DNA of 64,000 nt from Treponema vincentii (GTDB taxonomy: Bacteria; Spirochaetota; Spirochaetia; Treponematales; Treponemataceae): NCBI RefSeq assembly GCF_010365865.1, contig NZ_CP048020.1, forward strand, positions 1,240,001 to 1,304,000. Reading direction: 5' to 3'. Both the position numbers and the translations under genes were made by a program. Of this stretch, positions 25,118 to 32,966 are shown one piece after another. The stretch's first letter is position 1. Every line of letters begins with the position of its first letter. The notes below the pieces were generated by a model. That model was not told the origin of the DNA and did not search any database. It saw only the letters and a program-made list of their open reading frames with translations.

Positions 25118-25534
25118 ATGATGAAACAAAGTACGCTCCGAATGATGATAGATAGCGCGATGACGCTTATTTCACTGATGCTGATAGGCGGCAATTACTT
25201 TTTTCCGTGGACAGGTGTGCATGAAATTTTAGGCGTTTCGCTGTTTGTGTTCTGGGGAACTCATGTCGCATTGAACCGGCGTTGGTATGCCTCGCTTGTA
25301 AAAGGTCCGTACCGTCCGTTCCGCATTATGCAGACAATCGTTAACTGCGGTATTCTTGTGTGTGCAGCATTTTTGACGATAAGCGGCATTATGCTTTCGC
25401 AGCATGTTTTTGTCTTCTTTCTCGATATGGAAAAAGGTTATGTTATATTCTTTACCGATTATAGTGCAATTATCGTACTGTTTGCAGCTTGTGCACATTA
25501 CGGTGCAAAATTAACGAGGAGAAAGAATGAATAG
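25118..25534 (+). CDS. DUF4405-type membrane protein (cytochrome b-like)
   Basis: 138 residues from 25118 (GGGAG 5 bp upstream). Four predicted membrane helices carry histidines in GVHEILG, GTHVALN, SQHVFVF and CAHYGAKL, the pattern expected of a four-helix b-type cytochrome. DUF4405 proteins are often next to flavodoxin and reductase genes in anaerobes, as here. It may pass electrons through the membrane to the exported flavodoxin. That link is inference. Confidence 0.75.
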   Translation: MMKQSTLRMMIDSAMTLISLMLIGGNYFFPWTGVHEILGVSLFVFWGTHVALNRRWYASLVKGPYRPFRIMQTIVNCGILVCAAFLTISGIMLSQHVFVFFLDMEKGYVIFFTDYSAIIVLFAACAHYGAKLTRRKNE

Positions 25535-25692
25535 CCGTGATGTGCAGTATGGGAAGGGGGAATCAACAGTTACCTGTAGTTTTCGTGATAATGTAAAAAG
25601 GCTTGCTAATCCCGCTGTTTTATAATATACGTGCAAATATACTTGATTTTTATAATAAACTGTTTTACACTTGGATAAAAAGAGGTACGAAT

Positions 25693-25914
25693 ATGCCGCA
25701 GTTATCATTATATGTTACGCAAGAGCAGCTTCTCAAAATTGAAAACGAAGCTCATGCGGAAAATATGTCGCTTTCAAAGTGGGTCGTGAGCAAAATCATG
25801 GAAAGAATAGAGCCTCATTATCCGGAGGGCTGGGCTGATCTATTCGGCTCTGTTGCTGACCCGGCATTTACGAGACCTGATCAGCCAAAACTTGAAACGC
25901 GAGAGGCTTTTTAA
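25693..25914 (+). CDS. Antitoxin of a second VapBC-like module
   Basis: 73 residues from the ATG at 25693 (AGAGG upstream); the frame is open 30 codons further. The N-terminus MPQLSLYVTQEQLLKIENEA and SLSKWVVSKI resemble ribbon-helix-helix antitoxins, and the acidic/Pro tail would bind the toxin. The stop codon shares bases with the toxin start, so the two are translationally coupled. Confidence 0.82.
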   Translation: MPQLSLYVTQEQLLKIENEAHAENMSLSKWVVSKIMERIEPHYPEGWADLFGSVADPAFTRPDQPKLETREAF

Positions 25915-26315
25915 TGTATTTTATAGACTCAAATACGTGCATTTACTTTATGAATGGAAAGTTTCCATCTGTCCGCGAAAAATTCTTATCAGTTTCGCCA
26001 AAAGAGATAAAAATTTCTTCAGTGGTAAAAGGAGAACTTTTGCTTGGCGCTTTTAAAAGCCAGACAAGAGAAAAGACTACGGAGAAAGTGGAAAAATTTT
26101 TAAAGCCGTTTGAAATTGTGAATTTTACAGGTAAAATGGCTTACTCCTATGCAGAAATCCGAAAAGATTTGGAGCTTGCAGGTACACCGATAGGCGCAAA
26201 TGATTTACTGATTGCTGCTACCGTTCTTCATGAAAAAGGGACTCTTATTACTCATAATGCGAACGAATTTTCAAGAGTAAACGGCTTGAAAATTGAAGAT
26301 TGGGTAGTAGATTGA
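25914..26315 (+). CDS. PIN-domain toxin, VapC-like
   Basis: 133 residues. The PIN acidic residues are Asp4 (MYFIDSNTCIYF), Glu in VVKGELLLGA, Asp in GANDLLIAA and Asn/Glu in THNANEFSRV. These are the features of the VapC/FitB-type ribonucleases. It overlaps its antitoxin gene by 1 bp. It is unrelated in sequence to the minus-strand PIN toxin at 11261. Confidence 0.87.
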   Translation: MYFIDSNTCIYFMNGKFPSVREKFLSVSPKEIKISSVVKGELLLGAFKSQTREKTTEKVEKFLKPFEIVNFTGKMAYSYAEIRKDLELAGTPIGANDLLIAATVLHEKGTLITHNANEFSRVNGLKIEDWVVD

Positions 26316-26339
26316 ACATATTAGATCTTTACCCCATCC

Positions 26340-26552
26340 TTGAACGATTCTCCGACACGCTCCAAAACAGAAGTTTCCGGCTTTCACAGCAATTTTCCTA
26401 CGCAAGCCGACATCGATTCAATTTTCAGCTTTTTAACCGAGCATACCTTACAGCCGCTTATCGGTGCACACTTTGCGTTCCGCGATATTGCCCAAGCCTG
26501 TGCAGCATGCGACGGCGGTAAGGTAAACGGGAAAATCGTTGTGGAGCTGTAA
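26340..26552 (+). pseudogene. Zinc-type alcohol dehydrogenase 3' fragment
   Basis: The last 25 codons (FRDIAQACAACDGGKVNGKI) match the C-terminal end of quinone-oxidoreductase/zinc-dependent alcohol dehydrogenases, where this helix and VVEL strand close the catalytic domain. The upstream part is short and lacks the cofactor domain. It is a 3' remnant, bounded downstream by a hairpin element end. Confidence 0.65.
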
Positions 26553-26588
26553 GGCGCGGAGTAGATGCGCCGTATATTTTCAAAAGGG
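26553..26588. repeat. Isolated end of the hairpin element family
   Basis: GGCGC-GGAGTAGAT-GCGCC followed by GTATATTTTCAAAAGG. The same GCAGTAGATG...GTATATTTTCAAAAGG end closes the arrays at 34801, 59178 and 62695. Here it stands alone between the dehydrogenase fragment and the gpsA stop codon (26589), which it abuts exactly. Confidence 0.65.
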
Positions 26589-27662
26589 CTAGTTTTTTGT
26601 TCCGCGCAGCATATCCTCGATAAATTCTGCAGGGCATAATTCTTTGTTCAGAATTTTGTAGAGTCCGGTGCAAAGCGGAAGCTTTAAGTCGTATTTTACG
26701 GCAATCTTACTGAGGTACGCGCACGCGACGATGCCTTCCGGTAAATAGCCGATAGTACCGATTTGCGCAATAAGGTCATCGATGCCGCTAAAACCGTCTA
26801 AGACGGCTGCGGTGATAATTTCGCGGCCGAATTTACGGTTTCTACCGTATTTGCTGCGGCACGTCACATCAAGGTCTCCGATACCCGAAATCGATGTAAA
26901 TGTTTCAGGATGCGTTGCTCCCATTGCTCTCCCGATAATTTGAATTTCGTTCAAACCGGCTGCTAATAAAAGCGATTCGGTATTGTCGCCGAAAAAGTCT
27001 GAATGTTCAGTTAGCGCATCAAGCATGCCGAATGCAATGGCGATCACGTTCTTCGTCGCTGCGCATACCTGTACACCTACGATATCAAGACTTGAGTATA
27101 CCAGTAGACTACGCGATTTAAGAATTTCGCGGCAACGGATGGAGCTTAAGGGATTTTTTGAAGCTGCAATAAGACCGGTGAGCTTTCCGGCGGCAACTTC
27201 TTCTCCGTGACTTGGACCTGCGACATAGACGAGGTGATCTCGATAAAAATCGGGTAATTTTTTTTCAAGAGATTCGATGATTAAATGCGGTTCTCTGTGC
27301 TCATCGGGGATAAATCCTTTGGTAAGTACAGCGATGAGTGGATATGTCTCTGTACCGGTATCGGTATTAAAAGGAGGAATCGTTAAGAGTCGGTTTACGA
27401 TATCCATTAAATAGAGGGAGGGACTTGCTAAAAAGAGTACAGCCGCATCCTTGCATACTTCTTGCATATCGGTAGAAGCGGAGATCGTCGGTGGTAAGAT
27501 ATAGTTCGGTAAATATTTTTTATTGATATGCTCGGTATTGATGCTTGAGCATGCATCCTCACTCCGATTCCAGAGCATGACACGATGCCCGTTTCGACCG
27601 AGTGTACAAGCTATTGCCGTTCCCCATGAACCTGCGCCGAGAATAGCGATTTTTTCATTCAT
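26589..27662 (-). CDS. gpsA: Glycerol-3-phosphate dehydrogenase [NAD(P)+]
   Basis: 357 residues. N-terminal Rossmann loop GAGSWGTAIA (8-17) binds NAD(P)H. Active-site motifs: FLASPS, LTKGFIPDE and the catalytic Lys in CAATKNVIAIAFG, with the substrate-binding SGIGDLDVTCRSKYGRN region. It makes sn-glycerol 3-phosphate from DHAP for phospholipid synthesis. Length fits the family. Its stop codon touches the hairpin-element end at 26588. Confidence 0.95.
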   Translation of the reverse strand: MNEKIAILGAGSWGTAIACTLGRNGHRVMLWNRSEDACSSINTEHINKKYLPNYILPPTISASTDMQEVCKDAAVLFLASPSLYLMDIVNRLLTIPPFNTDTGTETYPLIAVLTKGFIPDEHREPHLIIESLEKKLPDFYRDHLVYVAGPSHGEEVAAGKLTGLIAASKNPLSSIRCREILKSRSLLVYSSLDIVGVQVCAATKNVIAIAFGMLDALTEHSDFFGDNTESLLLAAGLNEIQIIGRAMGATHPETFTSISGIGDLDVTCRSKYGRNRKFGREIITAAVLDGFSGIDDLIAQIGTIGYLPEGIVACAYLSKIAVKYDLKLPLCTGLYKILNKELCPAEFIEDMLRGTKN

Positions 27663-27680
27663 AACAATCTTCTCTCTTAT

Positions 27681-27720
27681 GGGAACCTCTAAAAATCTCA
27701 GCTTTTTAGAGGTTTTTTAG
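27681..27720. repeat. GGGAACCTCTAAAAA palindrome between gpsA and the nitroreductase gene
   Basis: CCTCTAAAAA (27686-27695), short loop, TTTTTAGAGG (27703-27712), then TTTTTT. The T-tract makes it look like an intrinsic terminator on the plus strand, but both flanking genes run on the minus strand, so its orientation fits a dispersed repeat better than a purpose-built terminator. Confidence 0.8.
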
Positions 27721-28232
27721 TATATAAATTCTACCGGTTCCGTTCTTTCTTTCGGCGCCGGTTTTTCTGCTGGGTATCCCAATGCAACAAAGCCGCATAT
27801 TATATGATTGTGCGGAATATGAAAGGAGTCGAGTATCTTCCTGATTTCCGGTTCATTACATTTATCACGCAATTGGTTAATCCAGACGGCGCCCAACCCA
27901 AGGGATTCCGCAGCTAAATAAGTATTTTCGATTGCGCAAGACGAATCGCATTGGCCGTATATGTCGTCCTCTGCAAAACTAATCAAGAGAATAGCATCGC
28001 AGTCGTATATACGGTAATCGCTGCGGTTATGTACTTTTGCAAGGGCTTGTGCGAGTTCTTGAATTTTTTCCCGATTGTGTACAATCGTAAATTTTCGCGC
28101 CTGTCTGTTTTTTCCTGTTGGAGCAGCTTTTGCGCAGTCGGCAATGAGTTTTAGTTTTTCATCTTCAATTCTTTGATCGGTAAATTTACGCACGCTTATC
28201 CGTGTTAAAATTGCGTTGATCACTTCGTTCAT
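27717..28232 (-). CDS. Nitroreductase-family protein
   Basis: 171 residues from the ATG at 28232 (GGAGG 8 bp upstream; a 5-codon longer frame would include the ribosome binding site). FMN contacts at SVRKFTDQ and APTGKNRQARKF, and the ESLGLGAVWINQL region, identify the small NfsA/NfsB-like superfamily. It reduces nitro compounds or quinones with NAD(P)H. It is a single gene, cytoplasmic. Confidence 0.9.
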   Translation of the reverse strand: MNEVINAILTRISVRKFTDQRIEDEKLKLIADCAKAAPTGKNRQARKFTIVHNREKIQELAQALAKVHNRSDYRIYDCDAILLISFAEDDIYGQCDSSCAIENTYLAAESLGLGAVWINQLRDKCNEPEIRKILDSFHIPHNHIICGFVALGYPAEKPAPKERTEPVEFIY

Positions 28233-28313
28233 ATTGGTAGCCTCCATATTTTTTTCATTTTACATCGTTTATAGTATAAAGGCAAAGGGTTCTTTAAAAG
28301 GCAACGGTATCTA

Positions 28314-29291
28314 TTATTCTGCTGGGGTATTCAAGAGAGCGCCTGATGTGTTGTCTTTTATAACAATACCGACATTGCTTGCAACACGGATATGGATATT
28401 CCAGCTGCGAATGGGAGCGACAATATGCTGTGTCCTGTTTTCCTGTAGAACCAACGAGCTTGAACTGCCGCCGTCAAGTTGAAGTGCGTCGTCGGCGCCG
28501 AGTTCCCGCATCAGCCTTGCAGTTTCTTCAAAAGAAAGACCTTGGCTTTTCCGTTTGTTTTCTCCTTCTACCACTACGACGAAGAGCGTCCGTCCGTTAT
28601 CGGCAAGTCCGACGGCAGTTCGTGAATCGCGGCGGTGAAGTTTTTGCAGCAATACGGTACCGTTTCGAAGAATTGTCCAAAATCCGCCCACCGCATGGCG
28701 GATATCCGCCGATAGAAGACTCTCTGTTTGAGCGTCGATAATGCGGGCAGTTTTATCCGTATAAAAAAGCAGTGCGCCGTAGCGTTCATGCGGCATACTC
28801 ATTCGCCGGAAATCCGTAATATGAATACCGACAATAGTGCGGTACACACTGAAAAGCAGCGAGCGTGTTTTGAATGGAGCGGCATTAAAAGCGACAATGG
28901 TATTGTGTCTCAGCGCAAAATCCAGTGTCGTTTCGCCGCGGATATGCCCTCGGCTGTTTGTAAAGAGAGCCGGTTCCGAAGTTATAACGGAGACGGCCGG
29001 ATTGAGTAAATCTATTTTTACGATATGGACGATAAGCGGAAGCTTCAGATCATGTATATCGGCAGCTTCAATGCCCGGTGATAGAGAACGCCAGCGTATC
29101 TCTTCCCGGGTGACAGGCTGATACGGCGTATCCGTATAGGTGATAGGAACGGTTGTACATCCCGGAAAGCACCAAAGACAACACACTAATATCAGCAATG
29201 GGAATAGCGTAAGCATGCCTCCGGTGCGGTTTTGTTTATACTGCATTCGTGCTTGTACGGATTGGAGGGACGCCGGATACTTTTGTAACAT
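28314..29291 (-). CDS. Phosphodiester glycosidase (NAGPA)-domain lipoprotein
   Basis: 325 residues. The N-terminus has a hydrophobic segment ending CLWCFPGCTT, a lipobox; the start among several Met codons is unsure. The C-terminal half is a NAGPA-type phosphodiester glycosidase domain (PF09992 family): FNAAPFKT, SRTAVGLADNGRTLFVVVVE and the hallmark ELGADDALQLDGGSSSSLV. Known members cleave N-acetylglucosamine phosphodiesters, and bacterial ones act on exopolysaccharide or cell-surface phosphodiesters. Confidence 0.85.
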   Translation of the reverse strand: MLQKYPASLQSVQARMQYKQNRTGGMLTLFPLLILVCCLWCFPGCTTVPITYTDTPYQPVTREEIRWRSLSPGIEAADIHDLKLPLIVHIVKIDLLNPAVSVITSEPALFTNSRGHIRGETTLDFALRHNTIVAFNAAPFKTRSLLFSVYRTIVGIHITDFRRMSMPHERYGALLFYTDKTARIIDAQTESLLSADIRHAVGGFWTILRNGTVLLQKLHRRDSRTAVGLADNGRTLFVVVVEGENKRKSQGLSFEETARLMRELGADDALQLDGGSSSSLVLQENRTQHIVAPIRSWNIHIRVASNVGIVIKDNTSGALLNTPAE

Positions 29292-29365
29292 AGAGCAAGT
29301 GTATCACAAGAGAGGATAAATTACAAACCTTAGGTTCCGTTTCATGATGCATACGGGTTCAGGGC

Positions 29366-29394
29366 TTGACAGTCCATCATAAATTTTCTATATT
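29366..29394 (+). promoter_or_regulatory. Consensus promoter of the zinc-ribbon miniprotein gene
   Basis: TTGACA (29366-29371), 17-bp spacer, TATATT (29389-29394). A 5' leader of about 30 nt with AGGAGG leads to the ATG at 29429. This is among the best sigma-70 matches in the window and implies strong expression. Confidence 0.75.
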
Positions 29395-29428
29395 CAAGGA
29401 CGAAATTTTTCATGAGGAGGCTTGAGGT

Positions 29429-29599
29429 ATGGCTGGTGCTAGTAAAAACTCCCGTACTGCTGTCGCTACGCAGAAGTTTAGCTGCCCGTGTGGTGGTGAA
29501 GTTGTGCTAAAAACAATGGTTGAGAACGGAAAAATAAAAAATATCGCTGAATGTGCAAAATGTCATCGTATTGAACGCCGACCTAAAGATTTTAAATAA
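29429..29599 (+). CDS. Small zinc-ribbon protein (56 residues)
   Basis: 56 residues, basic, with two paired-cysteine knuckles: CPCGG near residue 19 and CAKC near residue 42, a zinc ribbon resembling ribosome- or RNA-polymerase-associated small proteins. A consensus promoter and AGGAGG precede it, and a terminator follows 25 bp after the stop, so it is a strong single-gene unit. The function is unknown. The basic ends (SKNSR, HRIERRPKDFK) fit nucleic-acid or ribosome binding. Confidence 0.8.
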   Translation: MAGASKNSRTAVATQKFSCPCGGEVVLKTMVENGKIKNIAECAKCHRIERRPKDFK

Positions 29600-29622
29600 T
29601 CTTATAAGATACACCGAAGTAA

Positions 29623-29660
29623 AAGGCTGCCATCGGGGTTACCGAAAGGTGGCTTTTTTT
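29623..29660 (+). terminator. Intrinsic terminator of the zinc-ribbon gene
   Basis: GCCATC pairs with GGTGGC, with inner CGG/CCG pairs, followed by seven T residues (29654-29660). It is placed about 25 bp after the stop codon. Confidence 0.75.
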
Positions 29661-29733
29661 ATATAGTTTACTGCTCAATGATTTGGTGAATAATTTATCG
29701 TACGTATTTAAATCATGATAGTTTAAACTTCTA

Positions 29734-29762
29734 TTGAATAAGCGATTTGAAATCGTTATACT
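29734..29762 (+). promoter_or_regulatory. Promoter of the phosphoribosyltransferase gene
   Basis: TTGAAT (29734-29739), 17-bp spacer and TATACT (29757-29762). A small GCGATTT/AAATCGT inverted repeat fills the spacer and could be an operator. The leader to the ATG at 29892 is about 120 nt with no evident riboswitch. Confidence 0.5.
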
Positions 29763-29891
29763 AGGAAAATGAAAGCCGTATTTCCTATCAAAGACATATT
29801 TTCCTCAACATAAACAACCGTATCCGCGCGGCTGAGGTCAACGTATTTATGTGAGAAATAACGGTAACAATTGCAAGATAAGGAAGAGATT

Positions 29892-30494
29892 ATGAGCAAA
29901 GAATTTTTACCATACGACACGGTTCGTAACAACGGGTTCCGTTTGGCGCGTCAAATTTGGGAGGATGGTTTTATTCCTGATGTGATATATGTTTCGCTGC
30001 GAGGCGGTTCATCCTTGGGGAATGCTATTCATGAATGGTTTAAGATAGTAAATAAAGATGTGAAGCCTATTTTGTATGCCGCTGTTGTTGCTCATTCTTA
30101 TTCCGATGCCAATCAACAGTCAAAGATGATGATTGACGGATGGACGTATTCACCCGAACATCTGCGGAGCGGCGATAAGATATTGTTGGTTGATGATATT
30201 TTCGATAGCGGCGCTACGATCAATTATCTTGTATCGGCTTTCTTGGAAAAAGGTATTCCGCGACGTGATATAAAGATAGCCGTTCATGATTATAAGGTTT
30301 TCCATAATAGAAAGAGTAGCGAACCTATTCAGCCGGATTACTGGTGCAGAAAGCATGATATCTATGCTGATAAAGACAGTCGTTGGATTCACTATATGAG
30401 CCATGAGTTGACCGGTTTAACTCCTGAAGAACTTGAAAAGCACTACTATGCACAATATCCCGAATTGCGCGAAATTTTTAAGGGTGTTTTATAA
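29892..30494 (+). CDS. Purine-type phosphoribosyltransferase
   Basis: 200 residues from the ATG at 29892 (AAGGAAGAG upstream). The PRPP-binding loop is KILLVDDIFDSGATI near residue 98, and an N-terminal YVSLRGGSSLGN loop fits the hypoxanthine/xanthine-type PRT fold found in archaea-like XPRTs. It probably salvages a nucleobase to a nucleotide. The substrate base is not certain. It is followed after 7 bp by an exported protein gene. Confidence 0.85.
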   Translation: MSKEFLPYDTVRNNGFRLARQIWEDGFIPDVIYVSLRGGSSLGNAIHEWFKIVNKDVKPILYAAVVAHSYSDANQQSKMMIDGWTYSPEHLRSGDKILLVDDIFDSGATINYLVSAFLEKGIPRRDIKIAVHDYKVFHNRKSSEPIQPDYWCRKHDIYADKDSRWIHYMSHELTGLTPEELEKHYYAQYPELREIFKGVL

Positions 30495-30501
30495 GAAACC
30501 G

Positions 30502-31392
30502 ATGCATAGAAATCGTAAGCCGTTATTGTTTTTTTTTGTTTATTTTCTCTTTTCTCTTTCCCTTTTTGCTGCAGAGAATGGTTTAGCCTTGTATGTAGAT
30601 GTTGCTGCAAGAACATCCGTCGAAAAAGGTACGGTCGATAGTCCGTTTGTTTCTCTTGAGCAGGCTGTTGCAGCAGTCCATAACCGAATAAACCGGCGAG
30701 GAGCTCCGGTAAAAAACGGTAAAGCTAAGCCTGTTTCTGTTTTTCTTCGTTCGGATGTGTATGTCGAGGAAGCTGTATTTCTTACTGTTCCGATTAAGAT
30801 AATCGGTGAGAATAATCCGGTAATTACATTTGGAGAAAATGCCGGTTTTGTCGTTGAACGTACTTCATTGGAGATAACGGGATGCTCGGTAAAACGATCG
30901 GAACGGTTTACGGAACCACGTACCGTGCCTGTTTTATACGGCTCGAAGGCTTCCATTGCGCTGAATAAAGTTGCAATTACCGTAAATGAAGGGGGCGATG
31001 CAGTGATTCTGCGAAATAGCCGCATGACCTGTACCGACACATCTCTTACTTCCGAGCAACATGCGCAGGCAGTGCTGATACGTGCTGAAAAAAGTTCGCT
31101 TTCTGCCATTCGAAGTACTTTCTCGGCATCGGGTTTAGTGGCTTTGTGCTTTGATTTTGTGAAAACACAGGGTACGTTGACCGACATAGGTTGTAATCTT
31201 GCCGTGCAGTATACCGGAAGATTGGCTGAGCTTACCGATTCATCCGTGCAAATGCGGAAAGTACGCTGTTCGTATACGTCTCCTTTATTCGACATGATGG
31301 ATGCGGCCGTCATTGCCGACAATGCTTCTAAAGCTGAATTGCCGGAATCTGTTGAATTAACCGGATTTGCGGAAGTGCTTGTCCGCAGATAA
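30502..31392 (+). CDS. Exported beta-helix-like protein
   Basis: 296 residues from the ATG at 30502; the frame is open upstream but overlaps the PRT gene. Signal peptide 1-23 (FFFVYFLFSLSLFAAENG). The body begins YVDVAARTSVEKGTVDSPFVSLEQAVAAV, the DUF1565-like start of right-handed parallel beta-helix proteins, followed by short repeated strands. It is probably periplasmic or surface-exposed. There is no catalytic signature. Confidence 0.7.
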   Translation: MHRNRKPLLFFFVYFLFSLSLFAAENGLALYVDVAARTSVEKGTVDSPFVSLEQAVAAVHNRINRRGAPVKNGKAKPVSVFLRSDVYVEEAVFLTVPIKIIGENNPVITFGENAGFVVERTSLEITGCSVKRSERFTEPRTVPVLYGSKASIALNKVAITVNEGGDAVILRNSRMTCTDTSLTSEQHAQAVLIRAEKSSLSAIRSTFSASGLVALCFDFVKTQGTLTDIGCNLAVQYTGRLAELTDSSVQMRKVRCSYTSPLFDMMDAAVIADNASKAELPESVELTGFAEVLVRR

Positions 31393-31460
31393 CGTGTTGT
31401 ACCGATAAATAGAGCATCACGGAAAGTACGGTGGGAATAAACAGAATAGGAATGATACTC

Positions 31461-32092
31461 GATGTTGTTTTGCGGTATTGATGAAGCGGGTAGGGGGGGG
31501 CGTTGGCAGGCCCCGTATACGCTGCAGCTGTTATTTTACCCGATTCCTTTGACGTTTCTGTACTGGATGATTCAAAAAAAAACTATCTCCTAAACGCCGT
31601 GAAATCGCGCGGGCAGCTATTCTGAGCGGTGCGTTGTATTGGCAGATTGCATCGGTTCCTTCCGAACAAATAGATAAAATCAACATTTTACAAGCGACAC
31701 TTACCGCAATGAAGGAAGCGTTTGAGGCTCTATTTGCACAGTATGGGCGAAATACTTCAAATACACTTGCCGATAGCGAAAAGGATTTAACGGTTATTGT
31801 TGACGGTAATCAACTGCCTGATATCGGCGGCAATTTCACGCTTATTGCGGAACCCAAGGCTGATGGGCGGTATCCGTGTGTGATGGCTGCTTCTATTTTG
31901 GCTAAAACCGAGCGGGATCACCGTATGATGGAATATCATAAACAATATCCGCTCTACCGATATGATTTGCATAAAGGCTATGGGACAAAATTGCACCGAT
32001 CTCTTATCGGGCTCTATGGCGCTTCGCCCATCCAGCGGCAGAGCTTTAAGTTCAAAAACGTTCAGACTAATCCTACAGATAAGTATTCATGA
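31461..32092 (+). pseudogene. rnhB: Ribonuclease HII gene with a frameshift at an A9 run
   Basis: From the ATG at 31461 the frame gives FCGIDEAGR (catalytic DE) and VLDDSKK, then loses frame at nine A residues (about 31574-31582); seven would restore the family sequence KKLSPKRREIARA and lead into the downstream frame (SGALYWQIASV, IVDGNQLP, MAASILAKTERD, HKGYGTK). A run of nine G residues just after GR also appears 3 bp longer than expected. RNase HII removes ribonucleotides from DNA. Either the gene is broken, rescued by slippage on A9, or mis-assembled. Confidence 0.8.
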
Positions 32093-32240
32093 GGCGATAA
32101 CTTCGCATTTTAAAGTATGATTAAGCTTTCTGCAACTTACATCTAAGTGAACCCTCTAAAAACTGCTTCGTCATCTATGTTAGCGGATACGATAATTCTT
32201 ATGGAACAAACCGATAGGCGTGCTGTTTTTGGAGGTTTCC

Positions 32241-32462
32241 TTATTTCTTTTGCTCGGCGGTTGCGCCATCCTTTTTAGCTTCTGTCGGGGGCCTTTGCAA
32301 ATTTTTTTGGAGTCTGCTTTGCAAGGAAGGAAGTTTCGGCTTTTGATATCGCACAATATAGAATACAAGGTTCAAGTATAATATAAGCAGTATGGTCACG
32401 ATAATCACTTCGGGAGAAATAACCACATTCTTTATCAGGATAAAAAGTTGTGAGAAGCTCAT
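32241..32462 (-). CDS. Small single-pass membrane protein
   Basis: 73 residues: one hydrophobic segment (about 17-38, SPEVIIVTILLILYLNLVFYI) and a Lys/Gln-rich cytoplasmic tail ending in KK. There are no neighbours on the same strand. It looks real by composition but has no recognisable family. About 500 bp without a gene follow to its right on the plus strand. Confidence 0.5.
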   Translation of the reverse strand: MSFSQLFILIKNVVISPEVIIVTILLILYLNLVFYIVRYQKPKLPSLQSRLQKNLQRPPTEAKKDGATAEQKK

Positions 32463-32775
32463 ATTAAAGGCATCGGCAATAGCGCAGATAACTTAAGATA
32501 TTGATATTTCTATTTCTGCCTCTCAAATTCTGATATTCTACATATCATATTCTGACAGACGGTGCACTCATGATTGTATCCATATTTCGATGAGACCGTG
32601 TAAGGACGGTAGGAGAACAACGAAACAAAGGTTTCCTTTCATATATATCATTTAATATGAAGGTTTGTAAGTTGTTATTATATAATGACTTGTTTAAAGA
32701 AATTTATTATTGAATTTTGCTGATTATTATCTCCCGGAAGCTATTCGGTTGTCGAAAAATCCTGTATATCTTTTT

Positions 32776-32792
32776 TTGGCATGTATCTTGCT
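32776..32792 (+). promoter_or_regulatory. rpoN site: Sigma-54 (RpoN) promoter candidate
   Basis: TTGGCATGTATCTTGCT matches the -24/-12 consensus TTGGCAcg-N4-TTGCW, with GG and GC separated by exactly 10 bp. It faces the sigma-like gene at 32967. A GGGAACCTCTAAAAA palindrome lies in the leader. Confidence 0.55.
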
Positions 32793-32809
32793 ATGACAAA
32801 ACTACACAT

Positions 32810-32840
32810 GGGAACCTCTAAAAACTCGGTTTTTAGAGGC
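32810..32840. repeat. Palindrome in the leader of the sigma-like gene
   Basis: CCTCTAAAAAC-TCG-GTTTTTAGAGG, an 11-bp perfect stem with a 3-nt loop, preceded by GGGAA. It lies 18 bp downstream of the sigma-54-type promoter and about 125 bp before the gene, so it may attenuate transcription. Confidence 0.7.
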
Positions 32841-32966
32841 CAAAATACCTTGATGCAGAGCGTCAGGGTATATGCTATAGGGAGATTTTGATACCTTTAT
32901 TACACTAAAGATGTGTAGGGATATTAAACTCTCCGTACGAAGAAACTTACGCTCACGGAGGAACGT

